Assembly: GCF_025562455.1 (NCBI RefSeq)
Contig: NZ_JAHPRO010000011.1
Coordinates: forward strand, 62,001 to 126,000
Direction: 5' to 3'
DNA: 64,000 nt
Source of the DNA: Acinetobacter sp. WU_MDCI_Axc73
GTDB taxonomy: Bacteria; Pseudomonadota; Gammaproteobacteria; Pseudomonadales; Moraxellaceae
Within the stretch, counting starts at the first letter, position 1; each line of letters starts with the position of its first letter. A program made the translations under genes and the position numbers. This document shows positions 47,863 to 57,144 of this stretch, piece after piece. The notes below the pieces were generated by a model that saw nothing but the letters and a program-made list of their open reading frames with translations, searched no databases and was not told the DNA's origin.

Positions 47863-48750
47863 TTATGCTACTCCTTGCTGTGATTGTAAAGATGTCCGTA
47901 ATTGTTTTAAATAATCAATACTGTCTTGAATAGCCTGATGTTCAGTGCCATTTTGCATATAGTCTGGATGTAAATAATCGATTTCTAGTGCCAATAAGCC
48001 TTGATAATTATGTTCAATTAACCATTTCAGTGTTTTTTCTAAAGGGATAATACCTTGTCCTGTCGGAACACTTGGCCAAAATGAAAAAGTTCTAGGATCA
48101 CCTTGGTACGCTGTGACATCTTTGATATGTGTGGCTTTGGCGTAAGGCAGCATTTTTTCAATGGATTGCCATGGATCTTCAAGCATACGTAAATTATTGG
48201 CCGTATCGAGACAAATACCGAGATAAGGGGAGTCAATGCTTTGAATCAGATCAACGATTTCATCGGCATAAAAATCAACATGATTTTCCAATGCCAAGAC
48301 CAGATTGAATTGTTCAGCATAAATGGCAGCTTGCTGTAATAATGGAAACAGAGCTTCTTTATGGCTTTGCCAATTTGTTTGTGGACGAGTTTTACGTCCT
48401 CCTGCACAGATACGCATTACCTTGGCACCCAGTGCTTTTGCAATCTCAATATGTCGATATAGATCTTGCAGCATGTCAGGTTGTTGACCTGAATATAAAC
48501 CTGATGGATGTCCCCACGCCCAGACCAGTTCAAGCCGATGTTGATCTAACATCTGTGTCAACTGTTGAATATCTAAAGGTGACGGCTCATCAAACATAAA
48601 ACTTTCAATGGAAATCCCTTCGATTCCAAACGTGCTACATAATTGCACGCATTCTAAAAGATTCATTTTGTATGAAGGAGATTGTTCCAAATCTGGATAA
48701 ACTTCACCAAAATAACGATGAAAACAATAACTATCGATTGCAATTTTCAT
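47863..48750 (-). CDS. Xylose-isomerase-like TIM-barrel protein 2
   Basis: The 295-residue protein has the sugar-phosphate isomerase/epimerase fold. LALENHVDFYADE carries a ligand Glu, GICLDTANNLRM a ligand Asp, and LLALEIDYLHPDY another Glu near the C terminus. Together with the Gfo enzyme it forms a two-gene operon of the type used to oxidise and then isomerise or dehydrate polyols. The product is not known. It is only a distant relative of the other barrel at 40655. Confidence 0.82.
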   Translation of the reverse strand: MKIAIDSYCFHRYFGEVYPDLEQSPSYKMNLLECVQLCSTFGIEGISIESFMFDEPSPLDIQQLTQMLDQHRLELVWAWGHPSGLYSGQQPDMLQDLYRHIEIAKALGAKVMRICAGGRKTRPQTNWQSHKEALFPLLQQAAIYAEQFNLVLALENHVDFYADEIVDLIQSIDSPYLGICLDTANNLRMLEDPWQSIEKMLPYAKATHIKDVTAYQGDPRTFSFWPSVPTGQGIIPLEKTLKWLIEHNYQGLLALEIDYLHPDYMQNGTEHQAIQDSIDYLKQLRTSLQSQQGVA

Positions 48751-49139
48751 ATCTATTTATGCCAATTTCCATATTGTCTTTTTTAAATGATGAAAGCATG
48801 TTCATCCTATCCATATGTGATCGATACTAGCAAAGATATTTAAAAATTGGAACAATGTTCCATAAAATTAATTTTTAAGAATAAGAGTATTAAGTTACGG
48901 TTAATTCATTTTTTGATGAATTTTCAAAGTAAGTTTATTTTTATCGTGAAAATTTAAATAAGATTAAGAACATAGGTAAATTTTAATCCAGAATGATAGA
49001 ATTGCCTAAATCATTATTTAAGGGGCTAATTTTGAGTAAATATCAATCAGTCTATAAATGACAATTGATCCCTTTTTTATGCAATTACAGTCAACCTTGA
49101 AAATTTTAAGCTTTTGATTATAAATAGGAATATGACAAA
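48751..49139. other. Intergenic region with promoters of divergent genes
   Basis: This AT-rich stretch has no gene I can support. It contains the operator at 48847-48863 on the side of the isomerase/Gfo operon. The rest presumably contains the MFS promoter, but no clear -35/-10 was found. Confidence 0.5.
48847..48863. promoter_or_regulatory. Second copy of the IclR-type palindrome
   Basis: TTGGAACA-A-TGTTCCAT differs from the 38247-38263 copy only at the central base and the last base. It lies 97 bp upstream of the TIM-barrel gene, on the minus strand. Confidence 0.72.
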
Positions 49140-50312
49140 GTGCTACGCCTTCCAATCACGACCAAACTTGGCGGTTTTTATTTTTGCTATTATGCAATCG
49201 TGGGGACATTCATGCCGTATTGGAGTTTGTATCTGGAGGATCAAGGATTTAATTATCAGGAAATTGGTATTTTATCTTCAATTGCAATTATTACTCGTTT
49301 TTTTGCACCTTTTATCTGGGGATGGATTGCAGATAAATCTGGCAAAAGAATGCGATTAGTGCGCATTGCAACATGGATGGAGTCTTGTATTTGGTTTGCA
49401 ATTTTTATGATTCCAAATACTTTTCAGTCAATAGCCTTATTAATGTTGATTTTCAGTTTTTTTCAGAATGCAATTTTAGCTCAGTTTGAAGGTGTGACCT
49501 TATTTTGGCTTGGGGAGCAACGCAGCAAACTATATGGCAAAATTCGTAAATGGGGTTCTGTAGGATTTATCGTCGGTGTGTTTAGTATTGGCGCTTTGTT
49601 AGAAATCATTCCGATCGCAATGCTGCCAGTTCTTTTATTAAGTATTGCTTTTTTGGCATTTATTTGGTCATTTATGATTCAGGAGCCAGACTCAGCACCA
49701 CGCTCTCAAACAACACTTGAACCCTTACTTCCTATTTTAAAACGGCCACACGTTTTTGCATTTTTTTCTATTGAATTTTTTTTACTATTTTCTCATGCAC
49801 CATTTTATAGTTTTTATAGCAATTATTTAAAAGAAGCCGATTTTACCACAACGGAAATAGGTTTCTTATGGGCGGTTGGTGTCATTGCTGAAATTATCAT
49901 GTTTGCTTACGCCCATGTGTTTTTATCGCGTTACTCGTTAAAAAAACTGGTCAGTTTATGCCTGATAATGACAAGTATTCGTTGGATGGTCGTAGGTCTA
50001 TTTTCAAACAGCTTTATTGCTCAATTTGCCGCACAGACGATTCATGCTTTTAGTTTTGGATTATTTCATCTCATCGCCATGCGAATGATTTTCCAAAATT
50101 TTTCCGCGGGACAACAAGGACGTGGTCAGGCCTTATATAGTACGATGTGGGGCTTGGGAGTTGCTTTCGGAAGCATCTTGGCAGGGCATTATTGGAAAAT
50201 TTATGACGGTTCTATTATTTTTATCACCGCATCTGGAATAGTTCTACTCGGATTATTATGGGTTAAATGGTTGCCCAATCAGTTTGAGCAACCTATTTCG
50301 ATGCGTAACTAA
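49140..50312 (+). CDS. MFS transporter, HcaT/LacY-type
   Basis: The 390-residue protein has 12 predicted membrane segments. Its N-terminal FYFCYYAIVGTFMPYWSLYL matches the 3-phenylpropionate/nucleoside-H+ symporter branch (MFS_1_like), and the loop WGWIADKSGKRMRLVR follows. It starts at GTG 49140 with an AGGA RBS about 10 bp upstream; no in-frame ATG fits better. The cargo is unknown. The gene overlaps the convergent amidase gene by 4 bp. Confidence 0.83.
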   Translation: MLRLPITTKLGGFYFCYYAIVGTFMPYWSLYLEDQGFNYQEIGILSSIAIITRFFAPFIWGWIADKSGKRMRLVRIATWMESCIWFAIFMIPNTFQSIALLMLIFSFFQNAILAQFEGVTLFWLGEQRSKLYGKIRKWGSVGFIVGVFSIGALLEIIPIAMLPVLLLSIAFLAFIWSFMIQEPDSAPRSQTTLEPLLPILKRPHVFAFFSIEFFLLFSHAPFYSFYSNYLKEADFTTTEIGFLWAVGVIAEIIMFAYAHVFLSRYSLKKLVSLCLIMTSIRWMVVGLFSNSFIAQFAAQTIHAFSFGLFHLIAMRMIFQNFSAGQQGRGQALYSTMWGLGVAFGSILAGHYWKIYDGSIIFITASGIVLLGLLWVKWLPNQFEQPISMRN

Positions 50313-51799
50313 ACAACAATACTTTGATATTTTTTTGACCAAGGCTGGGCTTGTTCTAACTGTCCAGCAAGTTGCAAAAGGAGATCTTCACGAGCAAAAG
50401 GCGCAATAAACTGAGAACCTAAAGGTAGATTATCCTTATTCCAATAGAGTGGAACGGACATTGCTGGTAAACCTGTAATATTAGCCAGTTGTGTAAATGG
50501 AACCCATTTGAGGTTTTCACGAATGATTTGTTCTACTAATTTGCCTTTGGTAAGGTAGTGTGCTTTTCCAATTTTAAGTAGACTTCTTAAAAATGGTTTT
50601 TGCCAAGCAGGAGTGTGAACTTCTCCGTTTCTTGGAGCGACTGAAGCTGTAGCTGGTGTCAGATATAAATCATAATGATCAAAAAAGTGATTCATTTGTG
50701 TCACATAAATACCCCAATTGTTCAAATTATGGATATATTCATTTGCTGTGGTTTGAGCGCCAAAAGCTGCTATTGCGAGAGAGTCAAGCTCGAATTCACT
50801 ATCCTTTGCTCCAGACATGAGCTTAATTTCATTGAGCATATAACTAAACTGACTAAACCATGTTGTAATAAAATCCTTGGCAAGCGCCATACCATCAATC
50901 TTCGGGGCATCTTCGACTACAATATGTCCAAGTGATTCTAAAAGTTTAGCTGTATGTTCAACTGCTGCTATGGCATCTGGAGATACTTTTGTACCTATGG
51001 GTGATCGAGTATTAAAGGCAATTTTTAATTGTTGAGGCGGTCGATGGACATTATCTAAAAAAGAATGTTCTGGTTTTTCAATTTTAAAAAGTGAACTATG
51101 TTCAAAACCATGTGTTGCGTCTAGCATGGCGGCACTGTCGCGAACTGATTTACTCAATACATGTTGAATAGCTGCACCATGCATGGCCTCACTTATTTGT
51201 GGACCCCAAGGGGTACGCCCACGACTAGGCTTTAAACCAAATAACCCACAGTAAGATGCAGGAATCCGAATTGAACCACCACCGTCTCCAGCACCTGCGA
51301 TTGGCACGATTCCGGCTGCCACTGCGGATGCAGACCCTCCAGAAGAACCACCGCTGTTATGCTTCAGATGCCATGGATTTAAACAACTTCCCCAAGCATC
51401 GGGTTCAGTAATGCCTTTTATCCCGAACTCAGGTGTATTGGTACGACCAAAAGTTATGATTCCTGCTTTTTCCCAACGATTGACAATTTCAGCGTTAGTG
51501 TCGGGGGTATACTGACGACTTTTTAAAGCATTACAACCATATGAGGTAGGAATACCTGCATATTCCTGAAATAAATCTTTCACCAAAAATGGAACGCCAG
51601 CAAATGCGCCAGTCAGTTGCTGTTTGGCTCTGTTTTTTGCATATTCTTGCATTGGAATGACAATAGCATTCAGCTTTGAATTGACCTGATCTGAGCGTTG
51701 TAGCGCAAGTTCAAGTAACTCTATCGGTTGAATCTCTTTTTTTTTGATAAGTTGTGCAAGTCCCAATCCATCATAATGAATATATTCGCTTAGTTTCAT
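50309..51799 (-). CDS. Amidase (amidase signature family)
   Basis: The 496-residue enzyme has the Ser-cisSer-Lys triad: Lys in PFLVKDLF, and the Gly/Ser-rich NSGGSSGGSASAVAAG with the cis-Ser. The nucleophile Ser lies in GDGGGSIRIPAS. It would hydrolyse a carboxamide in the cytoplasm. It closely resembles acylamidases rather than GatA, as no gatCB genes are near. The substrate is unknown. Confidence 0.9.
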   Translation of the reverse strand: MKLSEYIHYDGLGLAQLIKKKEIQPIELLELALQRSDQVNSKLNAIVIPMQEYAKNRAKQQLTGAFAGVPFLVKDLFQEYAGIPTSYGCNALKSRQYTPDTNAEIVNRWEKAGIITFGRTNTPEFGIKGITEPDAWGSCLNPWHLKHNSGGSSGGSASAVAAGIVPIAGAGDGGGSIRIPASYCGLFGLKPSRGRTPWGPQISEAMHGAAIQHVLSKSVRDSAAMLDATHGFEHSSLFKIEKPEHSFLDNVHRPPQQLKIAFNTRSPIGTKVSPDAIAAVEHTAKLLESLGHIVVEDAPKIDGMALAKDFITTWFSQFSYMLNEIKLMSGAKDSEFELDSLAIAAFGAQTTANEYIHNLNNWGIYVTQMNHFFDHYDLYLTPATASVAPRNGEVHTPAWQKPFLRSLLKIGKAHYLTKGKLVEQIIRENLKWVPFTQLANITGLPAMSVPLYWNKDNLPLGSQFIAPFAREDLLLQLAGQLEQAQPWSKKYQSIVV

Positions 51800-51970
51800 A
51801 TGTCCCTTTGTGTATCTTTATTTTATTGAATTAGGTTTTAAATCAATTATGTAACTTATTCAAGTATTGTTAACGCTTCTGATTAGAGTTGCACAATCTG
51901 CATATAAAAATATTGTTTTTATATCGTTATGATCGAATGTAATTATCAAAAAGTATGATAAGTTAAGTCC

Positions 51971-52477
51971 ATGCGTTTAGTTATCAATAAATCTATGAAA
52001 AATATTTATATTATCGGTTTATTCAGTCTTTGTTGTTCATTTGCCATGGCAGATGAAGCAGAGCAGAAACAAGTGGAAACAAAAGCTCAGGCGATGGATT
52101 TAAATGCCAACACCATTCAAATCGAAACCCGTCCAGAAATCATGGGCTTATGGGGAATGGAAATTCCGACCAATAAAAAATGTGTGGAATATTATAATTT
52201 CCGTAATGCCAATGAAGTTGTAGTCAAAAGCGGCAAAGAATGGTCATACGGTGTTTATGATTATCAGCCATCTCAGGACATGAAGGAGAAACTTCCTGCG
52301 CTTATTATGCAGATTAAATATGACAATAACGAAGTCGATTGTTCAGGTCAGCAAGAAGATCAATCAGGTGAAGTTTCACAATATTTTGTTCAGTGGAAGT
52401 CACCAAATACAATCAACTTTTGTGCAGGCGAAAACGGGCAGCAATGCTTCGCAACCCTAAGACGTGTTCTGCCTTAA
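51971..52477 (+). CDS. Secreted protein of unknown function
   Basis: A signal peptide (KNIYIIGLFSLCCSFAMADE) precedes about 140 residues that I do not recognise, including four cysteines that could form disulfides. ATG 51971 and ATG 51995 are both possible; the latter gives a more typical signal peptide, and neither has a good RBS. A periplasmic or outer-membrane-associated location is likely. Confidence 0.7.
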   Translation: MRLVINKSMKNIYIIGLFSLCCSFAMADEAEQKQVETKAQAMDLNANTIQIETRPEIMGLWGMEIPTNKKCVEYYNFRNANEVVVKSGKEWSYGVYDYQPSQDMKEKLPALIMQIKYDNNEVDCSGQQEDQSGEVSQYFVQWKSPNTINFCAGENGQQCFATLRRVLP

Positions 52478-52511
52478 TCTATTGAAAATATAATTGTATT
52501 AATGATGATTT

Positions 52512-52546
52512 AAAAAAAACCTCTTATCGAAATAAGAGGTTTTTTT
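52512..52546. terminator. Bidirectional terminator
   Basis: AAAACCTCTTAT and ATAAGAGGTTTT pair over a 4-nt loop, with T-runs on both strands. It ends both the secreted-protein gene and the accBC transcript. Confidence 0.9.
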
Positions 52547-52547
52547 A

Positions 52548-53912
52548 TTATGCTTTTTCAACCTGTACTTCTAGTTGTTTTAGCAAATGTTTTTCAAGAT
52601 AGTGGATATCCATCGCTTGTGCACAGAATTTTTTATCCTGCAAAATTAAATCCTTGTGCAAAGGAATATTGGTTTTCACCCCAGTGAGAATAATTTCATC
52701 CAATGCCTGACGCATACGAGCTAATGAAGTCTCGCGATCTTTGCCGTGAGCAATTAATTTAGCAATCATAGAATCGTAGTAAGGCGGAATACTATAACCC
52801 GGGTAGATATGAGAATCCAGACGAATACCCGCACCACCTGGCGCATAGAAATGCTCAATTTTTCCTGGTGACGGTAAGAAGGTGGTTGGATCTTCAGCAT
52901 TGATACGGCATTCGATTGCGTGACCGCGTACTTCAACATCAGATTGTTTAATTTCAAGCCCTAGACCCGCAGCAACACGAAGCTGTTGCTCAATGATGTC
53001 GATTCCAGTCACCATTTCAGTGACAGGATGCTCTACCTGTACACGCGTATTCATTTCAATAAAGAAGAACTCACCATCTTCGAATAGAAACTCAAATGTT
53101 CCTGCACCGCGATACTGCATCAGCTTACAGGCATTGACACACGCTTCTAAAATATCAGCGCGTGCTTGCTCTGGTAAGTTCGGTGCTGGTGCTTCTTCTA
53201 AAACTTTTTGATGACGACGTTGTAACGAGCAATCACGATCATATAAATGAATGGCATGACCATTACCATCACCCAGAACCTGTACTTCGACGTGACGCGG
53301 TTTTTGCAAGAAACGTTCCATGTAGACGGTATCATCACCAAACCACATTTCAGCGTCACGTTGTGCAGCTTGAACAGATTCAAGTAGAGTATCAACACGC
53401 TCCACAATGCGCATCCCACGACCACCACCACCTGAAGCAGCTTTGACGATCAATGGAAAACCGATTTCTTTAGCTTCAGCCAGTGCATTATGAATAGTTA
53501 CAGCATGATCACAGCCAGGAACGGTTGGAACACCTGCTTTTTTCATAGCAACAATAGCAGAGACTTTATTACCCATTAGGCGAATATGTTCAGGGCGTGG
53601 GCCAATAAAGATAAAACCTGAGGTTTCTACAATTTCGGCAAATTCCGCATTTTCTGAAAGAAAGCCATAACCTGGGTGAATCGCGTCTGCGCCAGTAATT
53701 TCTGCTGCGGTAATAATTGCAGGGATATTTAAATAGCTATCACTACTTGCACCCGGACCAATACATACAGCTTCATCAACGAAACGTAAATGCATTAAAT
53801 CTTTATCGGCATCAGAATAAATACCAACGGTTTTAATGCCTAATGTTTTGCAAGCACGGGTAATTCGTAATGCGATTTCACCACGGTTTGCAATTAATAC
53901 TTTTTGCAACAT
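52548..53912 (-). CDS. accC: Acetyl-CoA carboxylase, biotin carboxylase subunit
   Basis: This 454-residue ATP-grasp enzyme has the N-terminal [12 protein letters not shown], the Gly-rich loop [14 protein letters not shown], and [14 protein letters not shown] with metal/bicarbonate residues. It carboxylates biotin on AccB in the first step of fatty acid synthesis. It is encoded after accB in an aroQ-accB-accC run. Confidence 0.97.
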   Translation of the reverse strand: MLQKVLIANRGEIALRITRACKTLGIKTVGIYSDADKDLMHLRFVDEAVCIGPGASSDSYLNIPAIITAAEITGADAIHPGYGFLSENAEFAEIVETSGFIFIGPRPEHIRLMGNKVSAIVAMKKAGVPTVPGCDHAVTIHNALAEAKEIGFPLIVKAASGGGGRGMRIVERVDTLLESVQAAQRDAEMWFGDDTVYMERFLQKPRHVEVQVLGDGNGHAIHLYDRDCSLQRRHQKVLEEAPAPNLPEQARADILEACVNACKLMQYRGAGTFEFLFEDGEFFFIEMNTRVQVEHPVTEMVTGIDIIEQQLRVAAGLGLEIKQSDVEVRGHAIECRINAEDPTTFLPSPGKIEHFYAPGGAGIRLDSHIYPGYSIPPYYDSMIAKLIAHGKDRETSLARMRQALDEIILTGVKTNIPLHKDLILQDKKFCAQAMDIHYLEKHLLKQLEVQVEKA

Positions 53913-53927
53913 AAATGCCCCCGTGGA

Positions 53928-54347
53928 TTACGCGCGGTAGCGGAATAATGGTTGACCGAACTGAATCACATCACCATTTTTCACTAAAATTTCTTCAACG
54001 ACACCACTTTGAGTTGCCTCAATTGGGTTCATGATTTTCATTGCTTCAATAATACCCAACGTTTCACCCGCAGAAACAGTTTGACCCACTTTCACAAATG
54101 GTGCTTCACCTGGACTTGGGGCTGCATAAAATACGCCAACCATTGGCGATGCTTCAACAGCACCACGTGGTGTTTTAGCTGCGGGCGCTGAAGAAGGTGC
54201 AGCAACGGCAGCGGCTACAGGCGCAGTGGTGTATACAGGTGTTGGGCGAGTAAGAGAGATAGATTGATCACCTTCTTTAACCTCAATCGCTTGTAAGTCA
54301 GATTCAATCATCAAGTCGATGAGTTTCTTAATTTTGCGAATATCCAT
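53928..54347 (-). CDS. accB: Biotin carboxyl carrier protein
   Basis: The 139-residue protein has a helical N terminus, an Ala/Pro-rich linker (about 42-66) and a biotinyl domain with EAMKIMN. Lys104 is the biotinylation site. Its gene precedes accC by 15 bp. Confidence 0.97.
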   Translation of the reverse strand: MDIRKIKKLIDLMIESDLQAIEVKEGDQSISLTRPTPVYTTAPVAAAVAAPSSAPAAKTPRGAVEASPMVGVFYAAPSPGEAPFVKVGQTVSAGETLGIIEAMKIMNPIEATQSGVVEEILVKNGDVIQFGQPLFRYRA

Positions 54348-54364
54348 AGGTGAGTATTCCTAAA

Positions 54365-54823
54365 TCACGGTAAATAATGGGAAGATTGTAATTTTTCGAT
54401 GGCTGTGTTGAGGGCGTAGGAATATCCTTTTGCACCCAAACCACAAATTACGCCAACGGCTTTATCAGATAAATAAGAATGATGACGAAAAGCTTCGCGC
54501 GCATGTACATTCGATAAATGCACTTCGATAAAAGGTATTGCAACGCCAAGTAAAGCATCGCGTAGAGCAACTGAAGTATGAGTCAATGCAGCAGGATTGA
54601 TGACTATAAATTGTACACCGTCTATCTGGGCTTGATGAATGCGATCTACAATTGCACCTTCCCAGTTACTTTGGAATGTTTCTAATTGAATGCTGGAGTT
54701 TTGGGCTTGGATAATCAACTGTTGATTGATATCTTGAAGAGTAAGATCACCATAAACTTCTGGTTCGCGTTTTCCTAACAGATTCAAATTCGGTCCATGA
54801 ATCACCAAAATGGTTGAACTCAT
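54365..54823 (-). CDS. aroQ: Type II 3-dehydroquinate dehydratase
   Basis: At 152 residues it has the type II signature [19 protein letters not shown] with the catalytic Tyr24 and the [14 protein letters not shown] loop. It forms 3-dehydroshikimate in the shikimate pathway. An aroQ-accB-accC order is common in gammaproteobacteria. The 237-bp gap upstream (54824-55060) holds nothing I can name beyond a presumed promoter. Confidence 0.96.
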   Translation of the reverse strand: MSSTILVIHGPNLNLLGKREPEVYGDLTLQDINQQLIIQAQNSSIQLETFQSNWEGAIVDRIHQAQIDGVQFIVINPAALTHTSVALRDALLGVAIPFIEVHLSNVHAREAFRHHSYLSDKAVGVICGLGAKGYSYALNTAIEKLQSSHYLP

Positions 54824-55060
54824 TCTGCTTGCTCCAATTTATAAAATGCAAATAAGCTTTGCAAGATGTCTGCAAAGTTTGCTCATTATGGCATATATTT
54901 CTACATATTTTTTATAAATTGTTTTAATTGAAGCAGAAAGCATTTGCCAAAACTCAGCGCCTATATTGCAAACTTTGCTGAAAATTGGCAATGTTAAAAA
55001 ATGACAAATTTTCTGGTTTTTTTATATGTGAGTATTTTAAACCGAATTGACTAAAACAGT

Positions 55061-56386
55061 TTATTTGTTTTGTGTAAAAGCCATATGTGAGTCATCAATA
55101 CTTAGCAGTTCATTCCATTGAGTTAGGTAATGAGGCGAGCGATAAAGTTGTTTCATTTTCCATTGTGACTGGCAAGAATGGTAACCCACTTGCAAACTTT
55201 CATTGCCAAAGCGCTTCTTTATTGAACTAAGGGTGAGCATCAAGTTTTGACGTTCACGAAGCTGTTCAAGTGGTTGCCAAAGGTCATCAATATGTTGCTG
55301 GCGAGGATATAAGCCACAGAACATTACACCAATTTTGATATATTTTTTATTTTTATCAAATAAAACATCAAGTTGACTTAAAGAAAACTTTGTTAAAATC
55401 AGTAAATCATCTGTCGAATATTCCAGACCGACAGCATGCACATGTGCTTTTTTATAGGGCTTGGTTTCGATTTTTTCATATAAAAAAATTTGAACGCAAT
55501 TACAGAGTTGTTGTTGTTTGACCAAACGGCGATGCGCACGATTTAGGTGAAAAATTAAAGCTTGTTTAATTTGGCTTAGATCATTCAGACTTTGTGAAAA
55601 ACTACGTGATGCCAAAATACGTTTGCTTGGAATTTCTGGGTCATCGAGTGAGATACAGGATTGGCCTTTTAGCTCACGGATTGTACGTGCAATAATCACT
55701 GAAAACTCTTTAGCAAGATAGTGTTCATTGGCAAAAGTTAAGTCATAACAACTATAAATATTGTAGGCTTGTAAACGTTTGCTGATTTGATGACCGATAC
55801 CCCAGACTTCTTTGGCAGGAGTATTGATCATTAAATCTTCCAAAATCAATGGATCCAATTGATCTAAATAACAAACACCTTTGAAACTGGAAATTTTCTT
55901 TGCAAAATGATTGGCCAGTTTTGCTTGTGTTTTACTTTGACCGATACCTATTGAACAGGGTAAACCTAAACATTGTTCAAGTTTTTTCACAAGCTGTTGG
56001 CAATAAGCCTTGATATCAAATAAATCGATATAAGCGGTGAGATGAATAAAACATTCATCAATGGAATAGACTTCAGTATCCTCTGCATGGAAGAATTCTT
56101 GAATCGTTAAGAAAAAACGCCGTGACATTTCTGCGTATAGGGTGTAATTGCTAGAAAATACGTGTACACCTTGATATAAGGGATGATCTTTAATTTGATG
56201 CCATGGGACAGCCATTTTGATCCCAAGTGCTTTTGCTTCATTGCTTCTTGAAACGACACAGCCATCGTTATTGGACAAGACCACAACAGGTTGAGTGCTG
56301 AGTTTAGGTTGAAATAATCGCTCGCAACTGACATAACAGTTGTTAATATCAATCAAGGCATAATATTCTCGCTGATAATTCATCAT
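55061..56386 (-). CDS. umuC: Y-family DNA polymerase V catalytic subunit
   Basis: The 441-residue protein has the Y-family active-site motifs [16 protein letters not shown] near the N terminus and [10 protein letters not shown] near residue 110. A helix-hairpin-helix region follows ([12 protein letters not shown]), then the little-finger domain. It copies damaged DNA with low fidelity. It lies 2 bp after umuD and appears full length. Confidence 0.93.
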   Translation of the reverse strand: MMNYQREYYALIDINNCYVSCERLFQPKLSTQPVVVLSNNDGCVVSRSNEAKALGIKMAVPWHQIKDHPLYQGVHVFSSNYTLYAEMSRRFFLTIQEFFHAEDTEVYSIDECFIHLTAYIDLFDIKAYCQQLVKKLEQCLGLPCSIGIGQSKTQAKLANHFAKKISSFKGVCYLDQLDPLILEDLMINTPAKEVWGIGHQISKRLQAYNIYSCYDLTFANEHYLAKEFSVIIARTIRELKGQSCISLDDPEIPSKRILASRSFSQSLNDLSQIKQALIFHLNRAHRRLVKQQQLCNCVQIFLYEKIETKPYKKAHVHAVGLEYSTDDLLILTKFSLSQLDVLFDKNKKYIKIGVMFCGLYPRQQHIDDLWQPLEQLRERQNLMLTLSSIKKRFGNESLQVGYHSCQSQWKMKQLYRSPHYLTQWNELLSIDDSHMAFTQNK

Positions 56387-56388
56387 GG

Positions 56389-56988
56389 CTATTTTAGCTT
56401 TTTAAGGATACAGGTAATGATGCCCCAAATTTTTACCTGTTCATTTTCACGGGGATAGATATCTGGAAACTCAGGATTTTCGGCTTTTAACCAAAAGTCA
56501 TGAGGATTATTGCCATGGCGCATATAACGTTTCACTGTAAAGTCATTATTGACCAACGCTAGAACAATATCTCCATGTTCGACCTCTATACTTCTGTCGA
56601 TAATAATTTGGTCACCAATATCAATACCCGCATCACGCATAGACAGTGAATTCACTTTTAATATAAAAGTAAATAAAGGATTTTTAATTAGATACTGATT
56701 CAGATCTAAGGTTTTTTCAATATCATCCTGTGCGGGTGATGGAAATCCAGCAGCAACCGATTCAAGTGGAAAGGGTATTTGAACAGAGCTTTTTACTAAC
56801 AGTTTTTGTAGATTGTAAATGGGTTCAATATCATCTGGATGACGAGGTTTTAGCCATGCTTTGACTGCATTGACTTTGGATTCAGGCACTCGCATCACCA
56901 CAGTTTTTTCCTGATATTGGGCTTTACGACCAGCATTTTCACGCTTACCGCCATGCTGCTTGAAAGCCTCGACGAAAGATTTATCCAT
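56389..56988 (-). CDS. umuD: UmuDAb-type SOS regulator and polymerase V subunit
   Basis: This 199-residue protein is longer than E. coli UmuD (139) because of an N-terminal extension of about 55 residues, as in Acinetobacter UmuDAb. The self-cleavage site AG is Ala80-Gly81 (SVAAGFPSP), and the catalytic dyad is Ser116 (NSLSMRD) and Lys153 (FTVKRYM). UmuDAb represses DNA-damage genes and is cleaved on RecA activation. It is encoded just upstream of umuC. A UmuDAb-like operator lies 15-35 bp before it. Confidence 0.9.
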   Translation of the reverse strand: MDKSFVEAFKQHGGKRENAGRKAQYQEKTVVMRVPESKVNAVKAWLKPRHPDDIEPIYNLQKLLVKSSVQIPFPLESVAAGFPSPAQDDIEKTLDLNQYLIKNPLFTFILKVNSLSMRDAGIDIGDQIIIDRSIEVEHGDIVLALVNNDFTVKRYMRHGNNPHDFWLKAENPEFPDIYPRENEQVKIWGIITCILKKLK

Positions 56989-57002
56989 TGTAGAGGTAAT
57001 TC

Positions 57003-57023
57003 TTGAATTTGTAACATAATCAA
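57003..57023 (-). promoter_or_regulatory. UmuDAb-like operator upstream of umuD
   Basis: TTGAATTTGTAAC followed by ATAATCAA matches 16 of 21 positions of the UmuDAb binding motif as I recall it (TTGAA-central GTAAC-TCAA). It lies next to the umuD start, so the gene is probably damage-inducible through this site. Confidence 0.6.
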
Positions 57024-57144
57024 AATAGCAGATAATAAATCAGAAAGCGAATTAAAAAATAAAATGATTACAGTCATTCAAAAAAAATCAGAGCCTCATT
57101 TTGAATTTGAGACTCTGAATCAATATTTAAAAGGAAAATAAGAA

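Noticed and set aside
28233..48750. Steroid-degradation cluster
   Set aside because: The flavoproteins resemble ketosteroid dehydrogenases, but no KshAB, HsaABCD or steroid-uptake genes are present.
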